Source of the DNA: Cryobacterium cheniae
Lineage (GTDB): Bacteria > Actinomycetota > Actinomycetes > Actinomycetales > Microbacteriaceae
Direction of reading: 5' to 3'
Assembly (NCBI RefSeq): GCF_004403395.1
Contig: NZ_SOGN01000024.1
Coordinates: 1-37,618, forward strand
Length of the DNA stretch: 37,618 bases
The position numbers and the translations under genes were made by a program. Positions within the stretch are counted from its first letter, which is position 1; each line of letters opens with the position of its first letter. Positions 9,146-14,641 of the stretch are shown piece after piece. A model generated the notes under the pieces. It did not search any database, was not told the DNA's origin, and saw nothing but the letters and a program-made list of their open reading frames with translations.

Positions 9146-9163
9146 CGTTACATCCCCGTTACA
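9146..9163 (-). promoter_or_regulatory. CGTTACA direct repeat, possible response-regulator box
   Basis: CGTTACA occurs at 9146-9152 and again at 9157-9163, an exact 11-bp period. Read on the minus strand it is TGTAACG-N4-TGTAACG. Paired half-sites with 11-bp spacing are typical of OmpR-family regulators, and MtrA of actinobacteria recognises GTAACG/GTCACA-like half-sites near cell-wall hydrolase genes. It lies about 80-100 bp upstream of the CHAP start, on the side where its promoter must be. Confidence 0.45.
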
Positions 9164-9171
9164 TTTCGCGA

Positions 9172-9669
9172 TCAGGCCGCGGGAGCCAGGAATTCGTCCC
9201 ACTGCGGCAATGGTCGTTCAGCTCCGCGCACCACCCAGGTGCTGCCGACCGGCAATCCCGGGTGGAAGAGGAGCTTCCAACCCATCTCGGCCGGCGTACG
9301 GTCGCTTTTAAGGTTGTTGCAGCGCAGGCAGCAGGCCACGAGATTGTCCCAGGTGTCCCGGCCGCCCCGCGACCGCGGCAGCACGTGGTCGATCGTGCTG
9401 GCCGTCTTTCCGCAGTACCCGCACCGGTGCTCGTCCCGGCGCAGCACGCCCCGCCGACTGACCGGCACGGCCCGAGACCGCGGAATACGCACATACCGCG
9501 TGAGCAGGATGACACTCGGCCGCTCCCAGGAGCCGGACGCGGCACAGATCGGGTGCCCCTGGTCGGCCTGCACGATCGTTGCCTTGTGATTCATCACGAG
9601 CACGAGTGCTCGCTTGAAAGACACCACGGCAAGGGGCTCATACCCCGCATTGAGGACCAGTGTGCGCAT
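9172..9669 (-). CDS. HNH endonuclease family protein
   Basis: 165 residues from the ATG at 9669 (MRTLVLNAGYEPLAVVSFKR), with AAAGGGA upstream. An in-frame start at 9747 would run through the hairpin leader and was rejected. The HNH core lies in the middle: CGYCG supplies the first zinc CxxC, TIDHVLPRSRGG holds the His-containing beta strand, DNLVACCLRCNN gives the Asn and second Cys pair, and the region ends with NNLKSDRTP. This is the conserved actinobacterial single-domain HNH family with a distinct roughly 75-residue N-terminal domain. The biological role is unknown: no methylase or toxin partner is adjacent. It stands between two cell-wall hydrolase genes on the same strand. Confidence 0.85.
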   Translation of the reverse strand: MRTLVLNAGYEPLAVVSFKRALVLVMNHKATIVQADQGHPICAASGSWERPSVILLTRYVRIPRSRAVPVSRRGVLRRDEHRCGYCGKTASTIDHVLPRSRGGRDTWDNLVACCLRCNNLKSDRTPAEMGWKLLFHPGLPVGSTWVVRGAERPLPQWDEFLAPAA

Positions 9670-9674
9670 GCGTT

Positions 9675-9689
9675 CCCTTTCGAAAAGGG
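9675..9689 (-). promoter_or_regulatory. Hairpin masking the HNH ribosome-binding site
   Basis: On the minus strand CCCTTT (9689-9684) pairs with AAAGGG (9680-9675) around a three-base loop. AAAGGG is the Shine-Dalgarno sequence for the ATG at 9669. A competing hairpin GGCTGGA/TCCAGCC (9688-9694 with 9700-9706) shares two bases with it. Confidence 0.4.
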
Positions 9690-9744
9690 CTGGACGGCTT
9701 CCAGCCATTCGAACTACGACAGTCAGCAAGAAGGAGCGAACAGG

Positions 9745-9780
9745 CAAACAAAAAGGGCGCCGTCACAATGACAACGCCCT
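9745..9780 (-). terminator. Intrinsic terminator upstream of the HNH gene
   Basis: On the minus strand AGGGCG (9780-9775) pairs with CGCCCT (9759-9754), with GTCA/TGAC pairing inside, followed by TTTTTGTTTG. This is a canonical stem and U-tract. It lies about 75 bases before the HNH start and 250 bases past the NlpC/P60 stop. Confidence 0.7.
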
Positions 9781-9786
9781 ACCGGC

Positions 9787-9821
9787 CACACCGTGTCCTC
9801 GACACGCGCAACTCAGGTGTG
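9787..9821 (-). ncRNA. Compound hairpin in the leader region
   Basis: CACACC (9787-9792) pairs with GGTGTG (9816-9821), and directly inside it GTGTC (9793-9797) pairs with GACAC (9801-9805) around a three-base loop. It is part of the run of hairpins preceding the U-tract terminator. Whether a discrete RNA is made is not known. Confidence 0.35.
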
Positions 9822-9828
9822 CTCGACT

Positions 9829-9848
9829 GCTCCGCCGCAACGCGGAGC
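9829..9848 (-). ncRNA. 7-bp hairpin in the leader region
   Basis: GCTCCGC (9829-9835) pairs with GCGGAGC (9842-9848) around a six-base loop, adjacent to the compound hairpin at 9787-9821. Confidence 0.35.
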
Positions 9849-9936
9849 GGCAGCGCACATCCATGGTGTGGATCGTGCGTCGCCCGCGCTTTGGCTCTCC
9901 CGAAAACTCGCAAAACATCAGAGCATCAGGTTAACC

Positions 9937-9976
9937 CACATTCGGCACCCCTGCGAAGTGACGGGCGCCGAATGTG
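9937..9976 (-). terminator. 10-bp inverted repeat downstream of the NlpC/P60 gene
   Basis: CACATTCGGC (9937-9946) and GCCGAATGTG (9967-9976) form a perfect 10-bp stem, with a further CCC/GGG pairing inside. It lies 55 bases past the NlpC/P60 stop. With no U-tract it would be an I-shaped terminator, or the first element of the structured leader. Confidence 0.45.
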
Positions 9977-10030
9977 CTACGTGTTACGAAACATTCATCT
10001 TGGGCCGGGCGGCCCTGTTGCTACGGGACT

Positions 10031-10915
10031 TCAGGTTCCGAGCCGGACAATGTAGTAAAAGCTGGTCCAGATCGGCTGTACACGCACGGACGCACCCTCA
10101 TACGGGGCGTGCAGGATGTTGCCGTTGCCGGCATAGAAACCGTCGTGGCCGTCCATGATGACGAGGTCCCCCGGCTGGGCCTCCGAAACGGGGATCCGGG
10201 TGCCCGCCGCGCCTTGCCCGGTGGAGGAATGCGGCAGCGAAATGCCGAACTGCGCGTAGACGTACATGACGAGACCGGAGCAGTCGAACCCGGCCGGGGT
10301 GGCCCCGCCATAAACATAGGGAACGCCCTGGTAACCGGAAGCGACGCTGTAGACGGATCCCAGGTCGACAGTCGAGTAGGCAGGGGTGGCCAGGTAGTCG
10401 GCCGACGACGGTCCGGAATACGACGCTGCGTAGGAGGTCATCGCCGCAGCGGCTTTCTGTCGAAGCTCCTCGGCGGCCACCGCCTCGGCGGCGGCAACGG
10501 CTGACGCGGCGGCTGCCGCTTCAACCGCGGCCGCTTCGGCCGCAGCTGCCAGCTCCTCGGGGGTGGTGGCCGTGAACCCGTCGCGCGCGACGCTGACGGT
10601 ATCGGCCAGGGCAGCAACCTCCACGGACTGCGCACCCGTTTGCGTCAACTCGGCCGACGCCGTGGCGGCGTGTTCCGCGTCGGTCGGGGCGAACGCATAG
10701 GCCGGGATGGCCATGGTCGCGACCAGCCCACCGGCGAGCGTCATGAGGACGATGTGCGCCACAGCACCGCGGCGGCGTGACCGTGGGACAGAGCGAGGAC
10801 CGGCGGCCCGGAAGTGACTGAGCTCCGCATGTTCAATGTCACGGGGGATCGAACCGTTGGTGATGGATGTCGAGTTCGGGGCTCGATGGGACAGTCTGTT
10901 ACCTGATGCAGCCAA
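10031..10915 (-). CDS. Exported NlpC/P60-family peptidoglycan endopeptidase
   Basis: 294 residues from a TTG at 10915; CCGGAGG eight bases upstream supports it, and no ATG or GTG in frame is better placed. An N-terminal cytoplasmic tail leads to a signal or anchor segment at about 51-74 ending in PAYA. Residues 109-122 (VARDGFTATTPEELA) match the CHAP protein at 8021-9064. A strongly Ala-rich helix (about 120-160) follows, then the NlpC/P60 domain (about 185-294) with Cys212 in GFDCSGLVMYVY and probable catalytic His257 in DGHDGFYAGNG. The family cleaves D-gamma-glutamyl-diamino-acid bonds in peptidoglycan stems. The upstream leader can fold into alternative hairpins around its RBS, suggesting post-transcriptional control. 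Confidence 0.9.
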   Translation of the reverse strand: MAASGNRLSHRAPNSTSITNGSIPRDIEHAELSHFRAAGPRSVPRSRRRGAVAHIVLMTLAGGLVATMAIPAYAFAPTDAEHAATASAELTQTGAQSVEVAALADTVSVARDGFTATTPEELAAAAEAAAVEAAAAASAVAAAEAVAAEELRQKAAAAMTSYAASYSGPSSADYLATPAYSTVDLGSVYSVASGYQGVPYVYGGATPAGFDCSGLVMYVYAQFGISLPHSSTGQGAAGTRIPVSEAQPGDLVIMDGHDGFYAGNGNILHAPYEGASVRVQPIWTSFYYIVRLGT

Positions 10916-11070
10916 AGTGTTGACCTCCGGCGCCTCGACAACACTAGGGAGTTGTCCCGTCCACTGCGCTCATCGCGGGTGTAAGAACCGAAGCAAGAGA
11001 CGGGAAAGAAAGGCGACTTGATCCGTGCCCGTCGGCCGGAGGGCCTGTGGACGCCTCCAAGTTACGGGAC
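10916..11070 (-). promoter_or_regulatory. Structured leader of the NlpC/P60 gene
   Basis: On the minus strand two hairpins compete. AGTGTTG pairs with CAACACT (10945-10939 with 10922-10916), placing the GGAGG RBS in its 16-base loop beside the TTG start. Alternatively ACAAC pairs with GTTGT (10955-10951 with 10942-10938), which uses up the same bases. A further 7-bp long-range pairing, GTCCCGT (11070-11064) with ACGGGAC (10960-10954), would close about 117 bases. I do not see the ydaO (c-di-AMP) riboswitch consensus, although that class is known upstream of such genes. Confidence 0.4.
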
Positions 11071-11174
11071 GCTCATCCGTTTGTCACGCGAAATGCCATT
11101 CTTTCTAACAGATTGATAACGAAGTGGTGGGCAACGAGGGCACATCGGCAATGTCGACGGCAACGCCCACGCAG

Positions 11175-11882
11175 CTACGCGGCAGCGGCCGGAGTGGTGA
11201 CGAAAATGTGACCGGCGACCTCGTTGGGCAGCTCGAGACCGACCTCGAACCCGTGCACCTGCACGAGCACGTAGGACCCCATGGCGGAGAAAACCCCCGT
11301 AGCCCCGGGGAGCACCCCGGAGTTCTTCAGCTGTGCCAGGAGTTCGGGGTCCACCTGTACGGGTTCGCCCAGGCGGCGCACGACGGCGGTGATCCGGCCG
11401 GTGGAACCGGCGACCAGGTCGACGAGGCTCGTCACCCCGGCCATGAACGCGACCGCCGGCGAATCGCCCAGCTCATCGAGGCCGGGGATCGGGTTCCCAT
11501 ACGGCGACTCGGTGGGGTGGCCGAGCATTTCAAGGATTTTGCGCTCCACCCGCTCACTCATGACATGCTCCCAGCGGCATGCTTCATCGTGGACGAATTC
11601 CCATTCGAGCCCGATCACGTCGCTGAGCAGGCGTTCCGCCAAACGATGCTTGCGCATCACGTGCACGGCCTTGCGGCGCCCGTCGACGGTCAGCTCGAGG
11701 TGCCGGTCGCCGGAGACGACTACGAGGCCGTCCCGCTCCATCCGGGCCACGGTCTGAGACACGGTCGGGCCGGAGTGCCCGAGGCGTTCGGAGATGCGAG
11801 CCCGGAGGGGAACAATGTTCTCCTCTTCGAGGTCGAGAATCGTGCGAAGGTACATTTCGGTGGTGTCGATCAGATCCGTCAT
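11175..11882 (-). CDS. DtxR/IdeR-family metal-dependent repressor
   Basis: 235 residues from the ATG at 11882 (MTDLIDTTEMYLRTILDLEE), with AGAGGA upstream. The N-terminal winged helix (about 1-73) includes SGPTVSQTVARMERDGL, the recognition-helix region. The dimerisation domain carries every DtxR metal ligand at the same numbering as diphtheria DtxR: Met10, Cys102, Glu105 and His106 of one site, and His79, Glu83 and His98 of the other. The motif RWEHVMSE and FGNPIPG-like YGNPIPG follow. Residues of about 145-235 form the FeoA/SH3-like third domain. The exact ligand set favours Fe2+ sensing (IdeR/DtxR) over the MntR branch. It represses metal uptake genes when metal is bound. It is divergent from serC with 73 bp between the starts. 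I see no clear DtxR box in the window. Confidence 0.92.
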   Translation of the reverse strand: MTDLIDTTEMYLRTILDLEEENIVPLRARISERLGHSGPTVSQTVARMERDGLVVVSGDRHLELTVDGRRKAVHVMRKHRLAERLLSDVIGLEWEFVHDEACRWEHVMSERVERKILEMLGHPTESPYGNPIPGLDELGDSPAVAFMAGVTSLVDLVAGSTGRITAVVRRLGEPVQVDPELLAQLKNSGVLPGATGVFSAMGSYVLVQVHGFEVGLELPNEVAGHIFVTTPAAAA

Positions 11883-11943
11883 GTCCAGCTTTCCTCTCGG
11901 CTCGGGTGCACTGCCCCACCTTATCGCCGCGGCTGGCGGCCAT

Positions 11944-11949
11944 TAGAAT
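11944..11949 (+). promoter_or_regulatory. -10 element of serC, leaderless start
   Basis: TAGAAT ends six bases before the serC ATG at 11956 and no Shine-Dalgarno sequence is present, so transcription probably begins at or next to the start codon. Confidence 0.55.
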
Positions 11950-11955
11950 CGCCAT

Positions 11956-13074
11956 ATGTCGAACCTGATAATTCCCCCGGAACTTCTGCCCAGCGATGGT
12001 CGATTTGGCTGCGGCCCGTCAAAAGTCCGGAAGGAACAACTCGAAAACCTCTTAAAATTCGGCGCGAGCGTGATGGGCACCTCCCATCGTCAGGCACCCG
12101 TCAAGAACCTGGTGGGTCGCGTTCGCACGGGCCTGGCGGACCTCCTCCGCGCCCCTGCCGGTTATGAAGTCATCATCGGCAACGGTGGGTCCACCGCCTT
12201 CTGGGACGCCGCCGCATTCTCCCTCATCCTCCGCCGCAGCCAGAATCTCGTTTTCGGCGAGTTCGGCGGCAAGTTCGCCGCGGCCGCGGCCGCACCGTTC
12301 CTCGAAGCGCCCGACGTGGTCAAGGCACCGGCCGGATCGCGTAGCGAGTTCGTTGTGACCGAGGGCGTTGACGCCTATGCCTGGCCCCAGAACGAGACAT
12401 CGACCGGCGTGATGGCCCCGGTCACCCGCGTGGTTGCCGATCCCGGCGCCCTGACCGTGATCGACGCCACCAGCGCGGCGGCCGGCATCGACTATGAGGC
12501 CGACCAGGCGGATGTCTACTACTTCGCTCCGCAGAAGAACCTCGCTTCCGACGGCGGCCTGTGGATGGCCCTGTTCTCCCCCGCCGCGATCGAGCGCGTC
12601 GAGCAGATCGCCGCGAGCGGCCGATACATCCCCGAGTTCCTCAGTCTGAAGAACGCGATCGACAACTCTCGCCTCAACCAGACGCTGAACACGCCGGCCG
12701 TGGCCACGCTTCTGCTGATCGAGAGCCAGCTCGACTGGATCAACGGAAACGGCGGCCTGGCGTGGGCATCCGCGCGCACCCGTGAATCGTCATCCGTTCT
12801 CTACGACTGGGCCGAGAGCGTGTCGTTCGCGACACCGTATGTCGCCAACCCGGATCACCGGTCACAGGTGGTCGCGACGATCGACTTCGACGACGCGATC
12901 GACGCCGCCGCCATAGCCAAGACCCTGCGCGCCAACGGGATCTCCGACACAGAGCCCTACCGCAAGCTCGGCCGCAACCAGTTGCGGGTCGCCACCTTCA
13001 CCGCGATCGAGCCCGAAGACGTGCGTCAGCTCGTCCGTTCGATCGAGTTCGTGGTGCAGGACCTGGGCAAGTAG
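11956..13074 (+). CDS. serC: Phosphoserine aminotransferase
   Basis: 372 residues from the ATG at 11956. It catalyses the PLP-dependent conversion of 3-phosphohydroxypyruvate and glutamate to phosphoserine, the second step of serine synthesis; the family also acts in pyridoxal phosphate synthesis. FGCGPSKVR at the N-terminus and GTSHRQAPVKNLV are substrate-phosphate contacts; NGGSTAFWDAA begins the cofactor phosphate loop; YFAPQKNLASDGGLW holds the Schiff-base lysine. The length and sequence match the mycobacterial-type SerC (fold type I, class V). It lacks an SD and is probably leaderless. A DUF2530 gene follows 8 bp later on the same strand, and dtxR is divergent. Confidence 0.95.
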   Translation: MSNLIIPPELLPSDGRFGCGPSKVRKEQLENLLKFGASVMGTSHRQAPVKNLVGRVRTGLADLLRAPAGYEVIIGNGGSTAFWDAAAFSLILRRSQNLVFGEFGGKFAAAAAAPFLEAPDVVKAPAGSRSEFVVTEGVDAYAWPQNETSTGVMAPVTRVVADPGALTVIDATSAAAGIDYEADQADVYYFAPQKNLASDGGLWMALFSPAAIERVEQIAASGRYIPEFLSLKNAIDNSRLNQTLNTPAVATLLLIESQLDWINGNGGLAWASARTRESSSVLYDWAESVSFATPYVANPDHRSQVVATIDFDDAIDAAAIAKTLRANGISDTEPYRKLGRNQLRVATFTAIEPEDVRQLVRSIEFVVQDLGK

Positions 13075-13082
13075 GCCTCGGC

Positions 13083-13316
13083 ATGCGGCTTTGGCTGAAG
13101 GACAGTGAACGTCGGCCAGACCCGCTGCCGGCTCGAACGGATGCCCGCAAGGCTTTCCTTGCGGGCTCCGCCGGCTGGCTAGTAGCCCTGGTGCTCGCGG
13201 TCGCCTTCCGGGGCGAACTCGCCGCCGCCGGAGTCGGCTGGTGGCTCTGGGCTGCCATCATCGGTCTCGGCCTCGGTCTGGTCGGACTCGCCTGGGTGCG
13301 GCACCGACGCCGTTAG
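13083..13316 (+). CDS. DUF2530 small membrane protein
   Basis: 77 residues from the ATG at 13083, eight bases after the serC stop. A charged N-terminus (about 1-24) is followed by two membrane spans, AFLAGSAGWLVALVLAVAFR and WWLWAAIIGLGLGLVGLAWV, and ends with a short basic tail (RHRRR). This is the DUF2530 pattern, found throughout actinobacteria beside serC. Function is unknown. Its last 138 bp (13179-13316) are also read on the opposite strand as the end of the DUF3027 gene. Confidence 0.8.
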   Translation: MRLWLKDSERRPDPLPARTDARKAFLAGSAGWLVALVLAVAFRGELAAAGVGWWLWAAIIGLGLGLVGLAWVRHRRR

Positions 13317-13898
13317 GGCTTCACCGAAGTCGATCCCGTCGAGCACGTCCTCGCCGCGGTCCTCGTCCTCTTCGTCGTCGTCTTCGTCGTCGTCGTCGTC
13401 TTCGTCGTCGTCTACGTCGTCGTCGTCTACGTCGTCGTCGTCTACGTCTTCGTCGTCTTCGTCGTCTACGTCTTCGTCGTCTACGTCTACGTCTTCGTCT
13501 TCGTCTTCGTCGTCCGCTTCGCCCGATTCGTCGTCGTCAACGTCCAGCGATTCGGCCAGGGCAACGGCTGCGGCGAGCTCCTGAGCCGTGCGGTAGTCGG
13601 CCAGACGGTCAGACCATGGCACCCACTCCGGCGCGATCAGGGCGTCGTCGCCCGGCGTGAGCTCGGCTTCCAGAACCGACGGCTCGGAAATCCCGTCCAC
13701 GCGGGCAAGGGTGACCGTCCAGCGCCAGCCCGGGTAGCCGGACAGGTTGCAGTCGAACAGCAGTGAGAGCACACGCTCACCCTCGACAATGTGACCGAGG
13801 GGTTCGCCGATGCTGTCGGCCGGAGTGATCTCCAGCAGCGCGGTGCGCGCCTGGTCTACCGCGGCCAGAAGGCGCTCGTCGGCGATGGCCTCAGGCAT
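13179..13898 (-). CDS. DUF3027 protein with a long acidic tract
   Basis: 239 residues from the ATG at 13898. The first 115 residues form the DUF3027 domain, with GYPGWRWTVTLARVDG, VLEAELTPGDDALIAPEWVP and WSDRLADYRTAQELAAA as its conserved blocks. Residues 119-184 are almost only Asp and Glu with scattered Val. The last 55 residues are non-conserved and encoded opposite the DUF2530 gene. The start overlaps the stop of the upstream cold-shock gene by eight bases (ATGCCTGA), so the two are probably translationally coupled. The acidic tail resembles nucleic-acid-mimicking or chaperone-type tails, which is inference only. The 3' end should be treated with care, because a one-base error in the repeat would give a different C-terminus. 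Confidence 0.8.
   Translation of the reverse strand: MPEAIADERLLAAVDQARTALLEITPADSIGEPLGHIVEGERVLSLLFDCNLSGYPGWRWTVTLARVDGISEPSVLEAELTPGDDALIAPEWVPWSDRLADYRTAQELAAAVALAESLDVDDDESGEADDEDEDEDVDVDDEDVDDEDDEDVDDDDVDDDDVDDDEDDDDDEDDDEEDEDRGEDVLDGIDFGEALTASVPHPGESDQTEAETDDGSPEPPADSGGGEFAPEGDREHQGY
13347..13544 (-). repeat. Trinucleotide-rich tract encoding Asp/Glu
   Basis: About 200 bases made largely of GTC and TTC triplets on the plus strand (GAC/GAA on the coding strand) with interspersed TAC, giving DUF3027 residues 119-184. Such tracts are prone to length change and to sequencing or assembly error. Confidence 0.8.
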
Positions 13899-14271
13899 CG
13901 AGTTCCTCCGCGACCTTGCGCAGCATGGCCGCGATCTTGTGGCTGTGGGCGCTGTCGGGATAGCGGCCGCGGCGCAGGCTCGCTCCGATGCCGTCGAGGA
14001 GCTTCACCAGATCCTCGAGGATGATGGCCATGTCGTCAGCCGGCTTGCGACTGAGTTTGACCAGGCTCGGCGGCGCTTCGAGGATGCGCACGGACAGCGC
14101 CTGAGCGCCTCGCTTGCCGTCGGCGATGCCGAATTCGAGCTTCGTTCCGGCCTTGACCGTTACTCCGGCGGGCAGTGCAGAAGCGTGGAGAAAGACCTCG
14201 TGGCCGTCATCAGAGGCGATGAAGCCGAAACCCTTCTCCTCGTCGTAGAACTTGACCTTGCCGGTGGGCAT
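13891..14271 (-). CDS. Cold-shock-domain protein with C-terminal extension
   Basis: 126 residues from the ATG at 14271 (GAGG upstream). Residues 1-65 form a cold-shock domain: GKVKFYDEEKGFGFIASDDG carries the RNP1-like KGFGFI, and EVFLHAS is the RNP2 counterpart (VFVH in classical CspA). Residues 66-126 are an extension rich in Lys, Arg and Leu, ending KIAAMLRKVAEELDA, predicted helical. Cold-shock domains bind single-stranded nucleic acid. The actinobacterial CSP-plus-extension form is found next to DUF3027, and here the two genes overlap by eight bases, indicating one mRNA and coupled translation. Divergent from the membrane protein gene at 14364. Confidence 0.88.
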   Translation of the reverse strand: MPTGKVKFYDEEKGFGFIASDDGHEVFLHASALPAGVTVKAGTKLEFGIADGKRGAQALSVRILEAPPSLVKLSRKPADDMAIILEDLVKLLDGIGASLRRGRYPDSAHSHKIAAMLRKVAEELDA

Positions 14272-14350
14272 CTGGACCTCGCTGGATTCCGGGCGCGCGG
14301 AATACGCGCCAACCGGTCCAGCCTATTCGGTCGGACCGGTTCCTGCCCCG

Positions 14351-14356
14351 TATCCT
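14351..14356 (+). promoter_or_regulatory. -10 element, leaderless start of the gene at 14364
   Basis: TATCCT lies seven bases before the GTG at 14364, and no SD is present. Confidence 0.45.
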
Positions 14357-14363
14357 TGACTCT

Positions 14364-14639
14364 GTGACCAATCAACCCCCACACGCCGCGAACCGGCTCG
14401 AACGCATCCTTGCTTACATGGTTGCGGGTGTGGTGGGTCTGTCCATCCTCGCGTTCCTTGCCGTCATCCTCGGCACGGCGGCCGGGGCCGGGGCGGACAA
14501 CGGTTTCGGCCAGGGGGTCTGGCCGGCGGTGCTTGCTTTGCCGCTGTTTGGATTGCCTCTCGGATTCGTGCTGATCATCATCCTCATGGTGATGTCCGGC
14601 ATGCGTCGCACTCGTGAGGCACGACAGAATAAGGAGTAG
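14364..14639 (+). CDS. Small two-span membrane protein of unknown function
   Basis: 91 residues from the GTG at 14364. A hydrophilic N-terminus (about 1-17) is followed by a span at about 18-40 (MVAGVVGLSILAFLAVILG), a Gly-rich loop, a second span at about 54-76, and a basic tail (RRTREARQNKE). I recognise no catalytic motif. Homologues in Microbacteriaceae are sometimes labelled multidrug ABC transporter ATPase, but it has no Walker motif, so that label is wrong for this sequence. It ends two bases before the next gene, so it is the first gene of an operon with the helicase-associated protein. Confidence 0.75.
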   Translation: MTNQPPHAANRLERILAYMVAGVVGLSILAFLAVILGTAAGAGADNGFGQGVWPAVLALPLFGLPLGFVLIIILMVMSGMRRTREARQNKE

Positions 14640-14641
14640 CA

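Larger units (their letters stand above)
9670..10030 (-). other. Hairpin-rich region without a gene, probable structured leader of the HNH gene
   Basis: These 361 bases hold no convincing coding frame. On the minus strand they contain, in order, a 10-bp hairpin (9976-9937), a 7-bp hairpin (9848-9829), a compound hairpin (9821-9787), a terminator with a U-tract (9780-9745), a 7-bp hairpin (9706-9688), and a 6-bp hairpin (9689-9675) whose 3' arm contains the HNH ribosome-binding site. It could be an attenuated leader, a small RNA, or the 3' tail of the NlpC/P60 transcript followed by a short leader. Confidence 0.5.

Noticed and set aside
9779..9880. 33-codon minus-strand frame ending inside the terminator, considered as a leader peptide
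   Set aside because: It has no SD before its ATG and no run of regulatory codons, so I could not support it.
9614..10158. Small plus-strand frames in the gap between the HNH and NlpC/P60 genes
   Set aside because: No RBS, no family, and the region is dominated by hairpins on the other strand.
10916..11110. c-di-AMP (ydaO) riboswitch upstream of the NlpC/P60 gene
   Set aside because: The conserved core segments of that class are not visible; only generic hairpins were found. A covariance-model search would decide.
13347..13544. CRISPR or minisatellite array
   Set aside because: The repeat is a triplet tract inside a coding frame, without spacers.
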